Both the position numbers and the translations under genes were made by a program. Of a DNA stretch of 64,000 bases, positions 1-11,970 are shown one piece after another (position 1 is the first letter of the stretch; the number at the start of each line of letters is the position of its first letter). This stretch comes from Takakia lepidozioides (taxonomy: Eukaryota > Streptophyta > Takakiopsida > Takakiales > Takakiaceae). The stretch spans positions 68,862,756 through 68,926,755 of the forward strand of contig CM060731.1 of NCBI GenBank assembly GCA_030704615.1. The letters run 5' to 3'. The notes below the pieces were generated by a model. The model was not told where the DNA came from. It did no database searches and worked only from the letters and a program-made list of their open reading frames with translations.

Positions 1-1372
1 ACATTACGCTTTGCTGCAACTCGAACTGAGCCTCTCTGGATCATCTTTTCACGCAACATGAACATATATCTCAAGAATGAGCTGATCATGACCAGTTTCA
101 AGACGATCGATGGGCGCGGCACCAATGTGCACATCACAGGCGGTGCAGGTCTCGTACTACAATACGTATCGAACATTATCATCCATGGAATCCATATCCA
201 TGATATTGTTCAGACGGGTCCTGCGACGGTCATAAGCTCAGAAACGCACACTGGGGACCGTGGCGTTGCACCTGGAGACGCCATCAGCCTCTTTACAGCT
301 AAAGATGTTTGGGTTGACCACAACTACTTGGCGAGAGCTTCCGATGGTTTGGTCGATGCTATCTGGGGCTCTACAGCTATCACCATCTCCAACAACTACT
401 TCACCGAGCACGACGAGGTACATCTCTGTCCTGCAGGTCATGGGCAAGTACTGTGTAAGTATACTCATCTGTTTGGCGTGACTTTGAGTATTATTCTGGA
501 CACTGCACTATCTCTGACCTTCTTGGGGTGCGCACAGGTCATGCTATTCGGCGCTCACGCGAGCGACACTTTTGACAAGGATATGCAGGTCACGGTGGCC
601 TTCAACACTTTCGGACCAGGCCTTAATCAGCGAATGCCAAGGTTCACCCGCTTGCTACTGTCTGTTGTTCGCTTTGATAATGTCACTCAAACTATTCTGT
701 CAATCTGTAAGGTCGTTTTCAAACAAATGCAGGATGAGCGCCTCTCCAAGGAAGAATCATTGAAAGCATCTCACTGCCAGTGTCTCCAGAAAGTGGATTC
801 ACATTGTGAAATATGAGACGTCTCTTCCAGTGTTGTCTTGTAAATCATTCTCTCGGAATGTGCTGCAGATGCCGGTTTGGGTCCTTCCATGTCGTGAACA
901 ATGACTATACAGCCGGTTGGGGCATGTACGCCATTGGAGGCAGTGAAGCACCCACCATCCTCAGCGAAGGCAACCAGTTTTCTGCTCCGGACAGTCCTAA
1001 TGCCAAGGAGGTTAGACTCGCCGCTTGTCTCTTTGATTGGAGAAGTGATACTTCACAACTGCACAAGTTGTAGCTTGATCGAGCTGTTTTTTGTTTCAAG
1101 AACTGTTGACTTAAAGGGGGTGGTGGTTGTTGCAGGTCACAAAACGCATTGACGATGGTGGAAACAATTATGGAGGCTACGATAGCTGGAACTGGAACTC
1201 TGCGGGTGATGTTTTCTTGAATGGTGCTTTCTTCACTAAGACGGGAGCGGCTTCCCAAGCTTCCCCCATGTACGGTAAAGCTCAAAGCTTCTCTGCACGT
1301 CCCGGCCAGCTTGTCCCTTCTATGACCAAAGATTCCGGTCCTCTCGTCTGTGCACCTGGAAGTCAGTGCTAA
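1..1372 (+). CDS. Pectate lyase (polysaccharide lyase family 1), 3' part of a spliced gene
   Basis: The product would cleave de-esterified pectin by calcium-dependent beta-elimination in the cell wall. Four exons are readable: 1-417, 538-641, 869-1010 and 1136-1372. Introns are GT-AG and phases match. The first exon enters the window in frame with no start codon, so the N-terminus and signal peptide lie upstream. Family landmarks appear in order: [12 protein letters not shown], the IDGRG turn, [30 protein letters not shown] with the arginine expected to be catalytic, FHVVNNDY and MYAIGG. The C-terminus ends in a CAPGSQC-type cysteine pair, as in plant pectate-lyase-like proteins, and the stop is TAA at 1370. 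No internal stop occurs in the spliced frame, so the gene looks intact here. The family assignment is firm; tissue and substrate preference cannot be told. Confidence 0.93.
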
Positions 1373-1912
1373 TCAGCTGGCCCATTCTGAAGAGGCCTTT
1401 GTAGAACTGTGTACTATCACAGGGAGACCTGCGGAGGTGCAAAAATGCGTCCCGTGAAGGTGTTCAGGGAGACCTGCTGAGGCTGCTGTAGATTTGGCCC
1501 ACATGCTCTTCCAGTACAATACTCCTCCGCATTAGCGGTGGAGCAGAGTATCCATATGCCTGCAGTTGGATCTTCAACAACCTGTAGTTGTTGGGGACCT
1601 GTGTTGATTTCTTATAAGTATAATTCTTCGACCTCACACTGGCGGGCTGTGATTGCCGCCCAGTGTCGACGAGTTGTTACCTGTATTCTGAAGTCCTTTT
1701 TTAGTGTTAAGCAACCTCACACTTGGTGACTATGGCTGCCAAGTGTAGACGAGTTGGATAGGTCAATTGCAACCTTATAACACAGGGCGGCTGCCGGGTG
1801 TAGACGTGCTGTAAGGCCAGGGTATATCTCTCAACTGGTTGTTAATCACCGATGATCATGGAACTGCTCGGTTCTGTATCTGATTAGAGATTGACAATGA
1901 TTTGGCAATAAA
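1373..1912 (+). other. 3' untranslated region of the pectate lyase with poly(A) signal
   Basis: This is non-coding sequence after the pectate lyase stop. AATAAA is at 1907-1912 and is the most likely polyadenylation signal. Three imperfect copies of a GTGTNGACG[AT]G motif (about 1663, 1742 and 1799), two of them beside weak inverted repeats, give this stretch some RNA-folding potential. The transcript end is inferred. Confidence 0.5.
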
Positions 1913-3490
1913 AGAGTTAAGTACTACAACACAGCCAAGTTGCAACTGTTTCGAAGTGTTGGTGACCCAAGCAAACATTCATGCACCACTCCAAATCTTC
2001 TCGGTTCCTCCCTCCATTCATGAAATGCTTAACTTCATGTCCAGACTCATTTGGGCATGAATCGTGTGTCCTTTATATTGTCACGCGCTGCTGTCCTGAA
2101 AAATTCGACCTCCTTCCTCTGTTCCTGGATTCATTTGAAAGTAGGCCCTTAGTCTTTCGTCATGCCGAACTGTGCATCATATGTATATCTCCCAAACTCT
2201 ACATTACCAGAGTCTGTATGTCTCGGAAATTATTGAGCCAAGTTATATGCAGATTTCAAATCGTAAACCCTGCTTACTGGACATGTACATGATGTGTAAG
2301 GGACAAGAGCAACCCCAATGAACACCCTGTAACTTAGCTTACGAAAGTGCGCCAGCCAACCCCTTCATAACTTAAGGCGTTCATGAGATCAACACTCAAG
2401 ATCATATCCAGATTTGAAAACGGAAGAGGAATATTCTGTAAATCATACGAGTTTACTCAACTCCCAAGGTGTAACACAAATCGAGGATAGACTGTTCAGA
2501 ACACTGCGCTTTCTCCGGACTGTCCTGCACTGTAACTAAACATGGCAGGTGCAGAACTCCGACTGAGGAGGACAAGAACTGAAGACTTCTGGGGGACCAA
2601 ACGTGAGAGCAACGTGGGCTTAAAACCTGGCACACTTTTTGGGCTCAGTCTCTCATGGGACTACTTATGACTCCTCAGAAGCGTGTCAGACTTGCAGTCG
2701 CAGGCACGAAGACAAAGTGCGTGGCCTTTAGTGCACGGAGCCGCACTCATCCCAGTTTGGAATGCCTGCAACCACCGCAACATTGGCACTGCCCACCTGC
2801 ATGATGAGCCTTATTGTTTGATAAATACAATCGAGGTTCATCCTGCATGCGGTATTCCACGATAATGCAACCGTGACATAAATGAACAAGAGATAGTTGA
2901 GAGATTTGACGCTTCCATTTTGCAATACGTAACAGATGGACGTTGCATCATGCCGTGGTTGTGTCCGTCAGGGAGGGCTGAAATCGACTATCATAAAGAA
3001 CCCGAACCAAGTGCTGGTCTCATTTTTGGAATGCGCCAGAACTCAACGCAAGTAGATGACGGAAAGGCTGGCCAGCTTGGCCAACGCACACCCAAAGCCA
3101 CTGTTTGACCAAACACCCAGAGTTTGAAGTGTTTCATCTATGCGAATCAAGGTTTAGCTATTCTCCGAGATCAGATCGGCATTTAGCAACTGCGAAAGAT
3201 TTCCCATGTACGCAATCTAGAGAATGCTCAACACTAAGGAAGGATGGTAGACAAGACTGGCTTTGGGATTTGGCCTGACGGGTGATACGCAAGTCAACCT
3301 GAAATTCCTATCAGGAGGGTCTTCAGATCATCCTAGAAAGCTCCATCTTCCGGCTTACAATCTTTCTTACAAGGTTACAAACCCTTTCACCCCACATGCC
3401 TGATAGCCGGGCCCTTACAACATCTATCAGGCTCAAAGCCGCTGGTTTCAAAACCTCCCGGTATGCTCGGGTCTCCAACTTTGTTTAGCA
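1913..3490. other. Intergenic stretch, no gene seen
   Basis: Only short unrelated reading frames are present. I recognise no protein family, tandem repeat or RNA gene. Confidence 0.5.
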
Positions 3491-3499
3491 CGATGGACT

Positions 3500-3935
3500 G
3501 TGTTACTGCCCTACTCCTTCAGGCGGACATGGAAAATAGCCAATGTTACAACAAATTTCTATCGGGATACATTATTGATCCTCCGTGTCGATAGAATCTT
3601 GCGGCCCAATTACCTGTCTACCGCTCTTCTCTCTCCCTCGCACAGAGGGGGGCATAGAGGAGGTTCAGGGTGGCTGCCACAGTCTGCACAATGGTAGGTG
3701 GGACAACCTGCAACGTGAGGACCGCCTATGCCCCGCTTCTGGGCACACCAGGGAAATCGAAAGTGAAGAACATTTCTTCTTTCACTGCCCTTTCTACTAT
3801 GAGATACGTGGGAGATTCAATTGCCTATTCCGTGATACCCAATCTCTCAGGGAGGTCTTCCATTATGAGGATCAGAAATGCTTGGCGCTTACCTGCGTGA
3901 GGCGTTGACTCTTAGACAATCCCTTGAGCAATAGT
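3500..3935 (+). pseudogene. 3' end of a LINE-type reverse transcriptase (zinc-binding tail), decayed
   Basis: A frame around 3,700-3,890 reads CPASGHTREIESEEHFFFHCPFYYEIRG. This resembles the Cys/His zinc-binding tail at the C-terminus of plant LINE reverse transcriptases (C-x2-C ... E-x-H-x4-C). The second cysteine of the first pair is replaced (CPAS). The ending YLREALTLRQSLEQ-stop is readable only after a frame change near 3,890, so the copy is frameshifted. Reverse transcriptase and endonuclease domains are absent just upstream. It is a dead 5'-truncated retroposon fragment. Confidence 0.55.
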
Positions 3936-4156
3936 TGATATTGGGCTGCTTGTGGAGAGCCCCTCTCTCTTTCTTGTCTCTTGCTTTCTCTTGTCCCATA
4001 AGCTGTTTGAGCTTTCCGCAGACATTATAAGGTACCATTCCTTTTCTTGTATTTTCTCTCTTTACTTATATCAAGGCAAGTCACACTACTGGAGTGAGCC
4101 CCTCAAATCAGGACTTCCCTTTTTCATTATTCCTTAGTCCTGGTTTGTTTCTCTAA

Positions 4157-4885
4157 TCAGGTCACGATGCCACTATCCTGGAGCTTCAGGCATATCATTT
4201 GTAAGCATCCACTCTCCAGTGCATAAGAAATAGCCAAGAAACTTGGAGATGCAAATTCTTGAAGCGTATATGTTTCTCCGTTGTCACTCTCATGCAGGTC
4301 TAGCTCTTTTGCCACAAGATGTCCGCAATCAACCTCCAAGAAGTACATCTCTCTCCCCCATTGGAGTACCATTGGCAGTGGAACCCCAGGTACATGTCTC
4401 ATCTCTGTGCACAACAGGAGCGGAGCTGATTTGAAGCGGTACACATGCGAATTCCGCACTTGTGATGGTGTTGTACCTCTAACCCCAAGCATTCCTTGGA
4501 GGAAAACAATTGCAGCCGTTCCAAGTTTTATTCCTACCAGAAAACTGGGACACCAGATGCCAGAGGTCACAGCCATAAGTGGCCCGAAGGCATATGGAGG
4601 CAGCCTTGCACTCGTCAATCTGTCGATGCAAACTGAAACTTCGGTGAGTGGATAACCAGATGCAGGTATGGGGTCATTTCACGACCTCTTTCTCTTGCTG
4701 GTTGAAGCGGACTGATTGAAAGTAGTCTTAGGCACGGCATATGCCGAATATGACACTCCCCACTCGACAAGTTTTGATCTCCGATCAGCATGGCCGTTGA
4801 AAACCATGATTTTGGTTTTGCTGGGGTTGACCTGCAATCCATAGTCTTTATAACGGCACTGACCATGAGGGCCCATGGGAGACAC
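4157..4885 (-). pseudogene. LINE reverse transcriptase fragment, decayed
   Basis: Read on the minus strand, the segment 4,885-4,679 contains DYGLQVNPSKTKIMVFNG. This is the LINE reverse-transcriptase motif that follows the catalytic FADD block. The next frame (4,618-4,157) has FLQGMLGVRGTTPSQV, matching the thumb/connection part of the same polymerases. The two parts are in different frames and the catalytic palm is missing, so this is a remnant. It faces the other LINE fragment at 3.5 kb and need not come from the same insertion. Confidence 0.6.
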
Positions 4886-4911
4886 AAAGAAAGAAGCTTT
4901 TTAGTTTTCAC

Positions 4912-6846
4912 AGGAAGCTCGACAGCTTACGGGACCAAGAAACTCAGGAAACAAGAAAGTAGGGGGCCCTTTACAAGCAGCCCAAAATTCCCACTCCTCA
5001 GGGTGAGTTTGTTGCTTTTTGCAGCCAAGGAGATTGGGGAATGAGTTATAACTATTGACATATGCATAAGATATAGCGTCGGAATTGCCCTTACGAAACC
5101 TATGGATAATACCTCAAGATACAGATCATCAGAGCAAGCTCACTGCTTTCCTCCTTAAGAGCTGGATTCCGTAGTTTGCTTAGACTACAGTAGAAGCAGG
5201 TCTTATCACGAGCAAACTTGGGCGCAAATTAGGAGTTGCTGAGGACAACGGTTGTTAAGGTTCGAATTCTCAGTTCTGAAATCTCTGATGGTAATAGGAA
5301 TTGTGGGGCTGCTGCTTCAGGTGACCCCAGAAGGCCTTCCAGAACAAACCACTCTGATCAAAATAGAAACCCGTCAATAAAAGCTTGGAGAAACAGAGCA
5401 AATTTCGAGACCTGGGTGCTGTGACTTATCACCCCAAAAATGCAACAAAGGGATCATTGGCATGCTTGTAACAATGATGCCTGGGGTGAACAGTCTTGAA
5501 GTTCACATTCCCACATGCCAGTTGACCTGGAAGGCTAGTAGGCCCAAAGTCACTTCAATCAATTGTCAGTCAGGGACTGCTATGTACACTCTTTCTGACA
5601 GAGTCGTAGCCCTTAAAGTTCTTATTCTCTGGATGAGAAAAAGAAAATCTTTCTTTTCAAATGAGGAGGACCCACAGTAGAGCTGCTTTTGCTCAGGGAA
5701 CGAGAGGAATTGAGTCTGTGATTGAGCTACAGTTGCCGGAGAAGGTCACTCAGATTCGATCCACAGATTTTCTTTGCACCCACATCACTGGTATCCATAA
5801 GCAACCCTTGCTACTGGAGGGAAATTGCTTCGGTAGTTTGACCTATGATCTTCCCCATTTGTGGACCATGAAAAAGGAAACAGCCAGAGAGAATGATCAC
5901 TGAGTACTGATGTACAGGAGTCTTGTGGCCACAGCTCATTGTGACTTAAAAGGGAGCAAGGGGGGACAGGGATGGGTGTGTCCACTGTAGGAATGTGCCT
6001 CCAGTAGAGAGACCCACCCTAAATTTTAAATAGAGAATCTGGAGCTCTTTAGAATAACATTGAGAAGAGGAAGAAATGAGATCCATTATGTCCATAGGAA
6101 CTACATGGCATATATTGGAACTACAAGAGAAAACCAAGAGAAAAAGTGTTCTCTTACTTTGCCAAAAGCAGCAGCATTGATATATGTACTGCGGATTCCA
6201 AATATAGACAAACGTTGCTGTAAGTAAGAACAGAGTTGGTGATGGACATTGGTGATGGCACTGAGCTCTGGAAAACTGAGTAAGGATGCCGGTAGTGCTT
6301 GTGCATGCTGCTCCAGACTTGAATATTGCCACACTTGAGATCCTTCGCACCTTCCACGTTCCGACGCACACGGTTCACCCTCCCACACGGCCAACTGCGT
6401 CTCCAGCTCCAAGACTAGGCGAGTGTAGTCCACGGCTCTCCACACAACTTTGGGGTAGCAAGTGTGCCTTAGCATTCCATTAACATCTTGATTACATTGC
6501 GCGGATTGTCTTACTCCTACACCTAGTCTGCAGACTGCAAGAAATTCTTGCCAAACTCCACAAGATTCCTTGTCCGTAAAAAGACATGATAGATTTTTGG
6601 GAGGGAAGGGGTGCAGAAATGTAAATGCAATCAAAACAAGTGCCTTAAGGGATGCTCTTAAGACTATCATGTCTTATGCAAAGATTTTTGCCCTCATGAG
6701 ACAAGGTTTTCTGAATGAAGAATGAGGCAGTTTCGCTCAGGAGTTTTGTCCTTCGTCTAATTTGCAATGTGCAAGGTTTTCTCCGGGAGGGTTTTTAATC
6801 CTGCAAGAGAGATGCTTCATCTACTGGGTTAGATCCTTGCAAGAGC
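4912..6846. other. Intergenic stretch, no recognisable gene
   Basis: The longest open frame is on the minus strand (6,670-6,101, 189 codons). It has no family features I recognise, and its composition looks like chance or an old remnant. No tandem repeat, terminal repeat or RNA gene was seen. Confidence 0.4.
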
Positions 6847-7460
6847 TTGGATTATGACTCAATTTGCGAGTGTTGGACCGAGACTGGAAAGATGCCCATG
6901 ACAGTAGCTGGTGATGGGGAATGTGCAGGAAGTGTGATATGTGGCCCTACTCTCTTTGCTTTAACTTATAGACGAGAGCAGTACGACTGCATTTTGATGG
7001 CTTATGACATTGGCACCGATGTGTGGACTAAAGTTGCTATACGGATGCCTAATTTCGTGGAGATGGTTACACTACTCTAGCTGGTCCATTACTTGTAGAG
7101 AGGGGCGGGCGCCTATTGCTATTTGGGGCTATTGATCGCTTCTTTATCTGGAGATCCATCGCCCAACCATCATCGGTGTGTTGGAGTTCAAAGTTTCTAC
7201 AACGACTGCAGGGTGGATGGAGATTGCAAGAACTAGTTTGGCCACCTAGTACCGCTTGAAAGTGGTGAGCCGTGACAATCTCATATTCTTCTGCAGCTTA
7301 GAATCTTCTCCAAATCCAGAAGTAGGCTAGTTGTGATTTATAACATGAAGCAACAGTACACATGGACATTCCCTCAGGATTTCTTTCCACCTGCTCTTTT
7401 CTTTTATGTTCTTGTAGAATGTCATGTTCCAGTTCATGATACATGTAATTCATTTCTAGA
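6847..7460 (+). pseudogene. F-box/kelch-repeat protein remnant
   Basis: The first frame (6,847-7,080) reads like kelch blades of plant F-box/kelch proteins: YDSICECWTETGKMP, then CAGSVICGPTLFALTY and LMAYDIGTDVWTKV. A stop at 7,078 cuts it, but the homology goes on in another frame as LLVERGGRLLLFGAIDRFFIW. It changes frame again near 7,300 before YNMKQQYTWTFPQDFFPPALF. Family members act as substrate receptors of SCF ubiquitin ligases. The F-box domain itself is not found upstream. Several frameshifts and stops with no plausible introns mark it as a pseudogene fragment. Confidence 0.6.
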
Positions 7461-8129
7461 TTCCATCAGTTTGTGTGTGTAGCTTCTTCTTCCCCTTCCC
7501 TTGCTGCATGCTATTTGTACAAGTATTGTGTACACAGCTCTGAAGTATCCAGGATCCCGTATCCAAATCAAGAACATCTCTACTGTGTGACCCAATACCT
7601 ACAGCTGGAATCATGCTCAAAAGGCCCAAACTTGACTCTATATTCCTCTCCAATTTCAATCAGAAAGCCGCTCCTTGGAAGTAAGACTTTGCATGGCTAT
7701 CACTGATTTTTCTATGTTGGGGAACGCCATGCAGAACAAACACAAAATGCTTAAATGAAAGAGAAATTGAGTGCACGCAGCCTGCATATATTGATGTGAT
7801 GAAGTTGGGTTTTCCCTGGGTGGCTGTGTGTACTTGTCCCTGAAAGAAAACCATATCAAGTTGCCACTCTGGTGCATCGATTCATCAGCTTATGGAGCCC
7901 CAGCGAAAGGAAGAGCTGAAGTTAGTTATAATTTTCTAAAGCAGAATATGTAACCAGATCTATTACAGCTTTATACTGTAAGATACCTCCATGTAGAATA
8001 TGAAATTCCACTTTGCGAAGTACTGGAAGCCCATGTAAAATTGTAGAGACAACAAATCGACGAGCTAGCTATATATAACTAGTATATATTCTTTTCGAGA
8101 GCAATTGCTACGTTGATACTTCGAATACT
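7461..8129. other. Intergenic and 3' flank of the first lipid-transfer protein gene
   Basis: No coding region is recognised. This is the downstream side of the minus-strand gene that ends at 8,130. It is AT-rich near 8,060-8,090. Confidence 0.4.
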
Positions 8130-8630
8130 TTAATTTCCGGGCACACGAACACCTGCAGGCAACATGTGACGCAAATGTCAATTGAATGCAGTTAGATCGT
8201 GAATTCACAGTCTTCATTTGAACACATTCACTGCCAAATATTTCGATATGTTTCAAACATGATCAACCCTTAGAAAAGTGGACGAACGAGGTCAAGGAAT
8301 TCAGAGTGCACCGTCGCAAACGAAGCCGCGAGGAACTGGAATGCGGCACATGTGAGGGATACCAAGTGCTATGCGAGGAACCACGCCCTGTGACCTCGCC
8401 ATTGGGTTCGATAGAAGGGAGCACAGGCACCTTGCCGCCGGAAGTCCTTTCCCCATCGCTCGCAGATTGTTGCAACATGATCTCGAGGGGGTCACTCTGG
8501 CGTTCCTGGAGGCAGACAGGCATGGAATGAGCTGATATATGTTGCAACCAGCTGCTTCCGAGCTGGAGATCATAGCCACAGTGAGGAGAAGGACGAGACA
8601 CACCGGGGCACCCACGTGGTTGGCCTTCAT
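8130..8630 (-). CDS. Secreted 8-cysteine lipid-transfer protein (LTP/2S-albumin superfamily), copy 1
   Basis: Predicted as complement(8130..8152, 8312..8630), 113 residues. The start ATG at 8,630 opens a typical signal peptide (hydrophobic VCLVLLLTVAMI, likely cut after SSSEAA). The mature part has eight cysteines spaced C-x7-C-x14-CC-x14-C-x-C-x24-C-x9-C and the LTP-like CRIPVPRGFVC end. The family makes small cell-wall proteins that bind lipids in a hydrophobic cavity. A 159-base GT-AG intron (8153-8311) leads to a 23-base last exon encoding VRVPGN and a stop. The tandem copy at 10.9 kb has the same structure and the same tail, which is why I prefer splicing over read-through to TGA at 8,301. 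Cysteine spacing is not that of classical type 1 or type 2 nsLTPs, so the subtype is open. Confidence 0.85.
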
Positions 8631-8755
8631 CTTCGTGAGGAGAGGGATGCAATGGAGACCAAGAGAGAATTTATATGAGATATTGGACTTGCGAAGGGTG
8701 AGAGCCAGACGGATTTGGTAGTTGACCGCAGCTGGAGAAGGAAAGGCTGCAAGAA

Positions 8756-8765
8756 ATATATATAG
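8756..8765 (-). promoter_or_regulatory. TATA box of lipid-transfer gene copy 1
   Basis: TATATATAT reads on the minus strand about 126 bases before the ATG at 8,630. That spacing is plausible for a plant core promoter with a short 5' leader. A matching box precedes the second copy at a similar distance. Confidence 0.55.
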
Positions 8766-9170
8766 AGGAGGTGGATGACAGATCTCGAGATTGGAATAAA
8801 TGCAAACATGAATGTCAACTTGTGGTTAAATGAACTCAGCCCTTTCCCCACCCACCCCAAATCTATGGCATGAACATATGCAGCCGATTCTCACGATCGA
8901 TAATTGACTGTACATAACGTGATCATTCATGTCCGTGAGAGAACAATTGTGGGCTGACCCAGAGGCCAGTTTATCGATCGATCGTACTGCAATTGAAAAA
9001 TTTGCAAGAGGGGCACTGACCTCAACAGCTTCGTAGCTTTGCAACAAGTTTTCCGAGAGAAAAGCGGCGGAGAGGCCACAACAGAGTGCGGTGCTCACCA
9101 ACTTCATTATGCAGTCAACGCCATTTAATAGTTCATTATGTAAGGACTCCCAAGCTCTTTAAGTTGGCCT

Positions 9171-10928
9171 CATATTAGAATTCAACTACAACGCATGTGT
9201 GCGGTCATCACTCTTGAGCGTCCGATTTGTTGAAGAAGAAGCGAGAGTCCTGACCAGTCTAAATCATTCTTGCCTCTGGTCTTGGATCCAAAACAGAATT
9301 TCATCTTTGGTCTTGGAATCAATAATCCCGCATCCCATCTCGCACACTCAACCTGTGAGACGACAAGAAAGCATATGGGTGTTCAAAACGAGACCATATA
9401 TATGTACAGCCCCGGGCTGTTGGTTATCAATTGGCGAATTCATGCTGCGTTAACCAAAGAAGTTTTTAGACTGTAGGTTTTTCGTCTTTCATTTGGGGAC
9501 CGTGAAAGAAGGACAGCCCGGCTGCTGGCTTATAACTGGCAATGATCTCATAGCTCCTTGTTTTAAACTTTTTTTAGTCCTTAGTCCTTCCGAGATGGAT
9601 CTAGCAATCCAGCATCAACTCATCAATGGCCTGGGGGTTAAGTTTTCTCTTCATGAAGACGAAAAGCTGTTGATTGTCATTAACTTGTTCTGGAAATGCC
9701 ACAAACTTCCCTTGCCAGTACTTAGTTCTGGGCAATATTATCAATGGCTCTGGATACTTATATGGGCAATAAATTTTCTATTCTTCCCAGTTGAGTGTAC
9801 CCACACATTTTGGTTCGTTCAAATTTGATACTGGTCAGTCTGGGCCTGTGCTGTGGAAGCAAAGTGTAATCCTTGGCTGATGGCGCTGGGTGAGCCTGGC
9901 AAGTCGGACTTAGTGATGTCCAATTTTGATAAATTGATCTTATTTCTACGTCTCCAAAGCGGTTCATACCGTTTGTAGGAGCTCATGAGATGTTTAAAGA
10001 ATTTTTGTTTTCGTCGAGTTAGTGCCTCTCTTAGCTGTCAAAGTAAGTTTGTCAATGACGAATTTATCATATGCATCTAGATACAGAGAGTCTCACCAAG
10101 AATCGTGCATGCCCTTGATGCATTGATCACATCTTCATAGATTTCAAGAACATAGCTTGGCAGCATTGGCCAGCAGTATGCATGCTACAATTCTCCGCAG
10201 ACACAGATTACCCATGATGTGCTGGACAGTATCCATTCAGCACTAAGATGCAGCGCCGAGTGGGGAGAACTAGGACTCTACTGCTTACATATATATCATG
10301 GTTCGTATGCCATCATGCAAGTGTGTGCAGCGGATACATTTCTAATACTGGAATCGATTGGTCAAGTAATTGCAGCATGAGTATAAGACGAACAAATCAT
10401 CTTGCCCAAGAAACAGGCTCGAAATGTTTAGGTCATGACAAGAACCACTTAGAAGAATGAGCTGGAAATTGGCTGGAAAGTTACTGATCACGCAAAAAGG
10501 GACTCTTCCAGTGAACTCGTACAAATTATGTTCACGAACTCGTGAAGCATTGGTTATTTATATTCATCATTGGAGTGGACGCCGATTGGACGTCTACTCT
10601 GTTGAACACTTTCTCCTCCAATACACCTCAACAAGATACCCGTGGACTATCAATCTAATATCTTGAAAAACAGGTGCTCTGGAAATAAAACATATACATG
10701 TGCGATCACAGATGAACGCCAATGTTCAGAATTGCTCTAGCTCCTGCACTGAAATCCAATCTCCAGGGCCCAGCTATTTCAAACAAACGCGTTCCATATT
10801 ATTGCTGCAATGTGTTCATTCTGCAAGGCTACGTGACATCCGGAAGCATTAGATCAGCAGCTAGTGATGACCGTATGGATCCAAGTACGCCAGGTGCTTT
10901 GATGGCCTGCAGACTTTGAACAAACTTC
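9171..10928. other. Spacer between the two lipid-transfer genes
   Basis: No gene family, transposon end or tandem repeat is recognised in this 1.75 kb. It includes the 3' flank of the second gene. Confidence 0.4.
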
Positions 10929-11460
10929 TTAGCCTCCAGGCACCCGAACACCTGCAGGTCATAACACACGAAATCAATAGCTATCAAAAGGGTTCTTCAA
11001 CGACGACGTACTGCATCTACAAGTTAACTTGTAAGTTCGTTCAAATTCAAGTCTAAAGCTGTCGGCCACGTCCTGCCTTCTGCAACAAGTAATGCACCAA
11101 ATCAGTACAGCAAGGAATTTGAGGGGAGAAGCTTTCGAGCTCACCGTTGCACACGAAGCCACGGGGAACTGGAATGCGGCATTTCTGAGGGATGCCAAGT
11201 GCTACGCTAGGAACCACGCCCTGTGATCGTGCCAGAGGATTTGATAGAAGGGAGCACAAACACCTAGCGCCGGGAAGGCCTTGTCCCATCGCTCGCACGT
11301 TGTTGCAGCATGCTGTTGAGGGATACACTCTGGCATTCTTGGAGGCAGCCAGGCACGGCAGGAGCTGGTATATATTGCAACCAGCTGCGTCCGAGCTGGA
11401 CACCATAGCCATTGCCAAAAGCAGCAGCAGACAGGTCGCCACACCCAAGTGGGTCTTCAT
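10929..11460 (-). CDS. Secreted 8-cysteine lipid-transfer protein (LTP/2S-albumin superfamily), copy 2
   Basis: Predicted as complement(10929..10951, 11145..11460), 112 residues. The ATG at 11,460 starts a signal peptide (TCLLLLLAMAMV, likely cut after SSSDAA). The eight cysteines have exactly the spacing of the copy at 8.1 kb, with CRIPVPRGFVC at the end. The intron (10952-11144) has GT and CTGCAG borders and lies at the same codon as in copy 1. The last exon is again 23 bases and encodes VRVPGG and a stop. Without splicing the frame would run on for a further 24 residues with no family match. The core is strongly conserved between the copies while flanks and intron have diverged, which suggests that both are under purifying selection. 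Confidence 0.86.
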
Positions 11461-11574
11461 CGTCGTTGGTCGCGGATGTAGTAGAGGACTTAAGAGATAA
11501 GAGCTCGAGAGAGATGTCCAGGTGTAATGGAGTACAAGCGTAATGTGGGTGGGAAAGAAGAGGCCTCCGCAGGG

Positions 11575-11583
11575 AATATATAG
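11575..11583 (-). promoter_or_regulatory. TATA box of lipid-transfer gene copy 2
   Basis: CTATATATT on the minus strand lies about 115 bases before the ATG at 11,460, in the same place as the box of copy 1. Confidence 0.55.
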
Positions 11584-11970
11584 CACCTGGGGATGACACC
11601 AGATCAAGAGCATATGAATTAGATCGGGCAAACATAACTCTTGGTTTCAGTTCAATGCAGCCCTGGCATATTCCACCCACCACACCGAGCAATTCGACAC
11701 ATATGCAACTACTGTCGATTCAATTCACGTCTCTTTCAGGCATCATCGAATAGGAGGTATCCATCTGGATGGTTTCCAATCGTTTACATTTCAAATTTTA
11801 GCTCAGAAACACGAATTCACTGCCCTGCACCTGCCCAGAGAGAGAAGCGGCGATACTTAGGGGCCCCCAGCCAACAGTGGAGGGCGGTGCTCATCTAAAG
11901 TTTCAGTGCCGACTTGCTCAGTCAACGTTTTGATGACGGTTTACTTAATCCCCGCTCTTTAAATCAGGAA

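Larger units (their letters stand above)
8060..9170 (-). repeat. Tandem duplication unit 1 (lipid-transfer gene plus promoter flank)
   Basis: Similarity to 10,920-11,970 extends beyond the coding region. It covers the TATA region and an upstream part with GAGAAAAGCGGCGGAGAGGC-like sequence, GCGGTGCTCA and CAGTCAACG in the same order. This marks a direct tandem duplication of about 1.1 kb, offset by about 2.83 kb. The copies have drifted apart outside the exons. Confidence 0.6.
10920..11970 (-). repeat. Tandem duplication unit 2 (lipid-transfer gene plus promoter flank)
   Basis: This is the counterpart of 8,060-9,170, in direct orientation. It shares gene, intron position, TATA box and an upstream block with AGAGAAGCGGCG, GCGGTGCTCA and CAGTCAACG. 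Confidence 0.6.

Noticed and set aside
6101-6670. 189-codon minus-strand frame as a gene
   Set aside because: No recognised domain and overlapping frames of similar length on both strands; an old remnant or chance.
8826-9107. 93-codon minus-strand frame with a signal-peptide-like start upstream of lipid-transfer copy 1
   Set aside because: It lies in the duplicated promoter flank, the equivalent frame in the second copy is not kept, and it has no homology.
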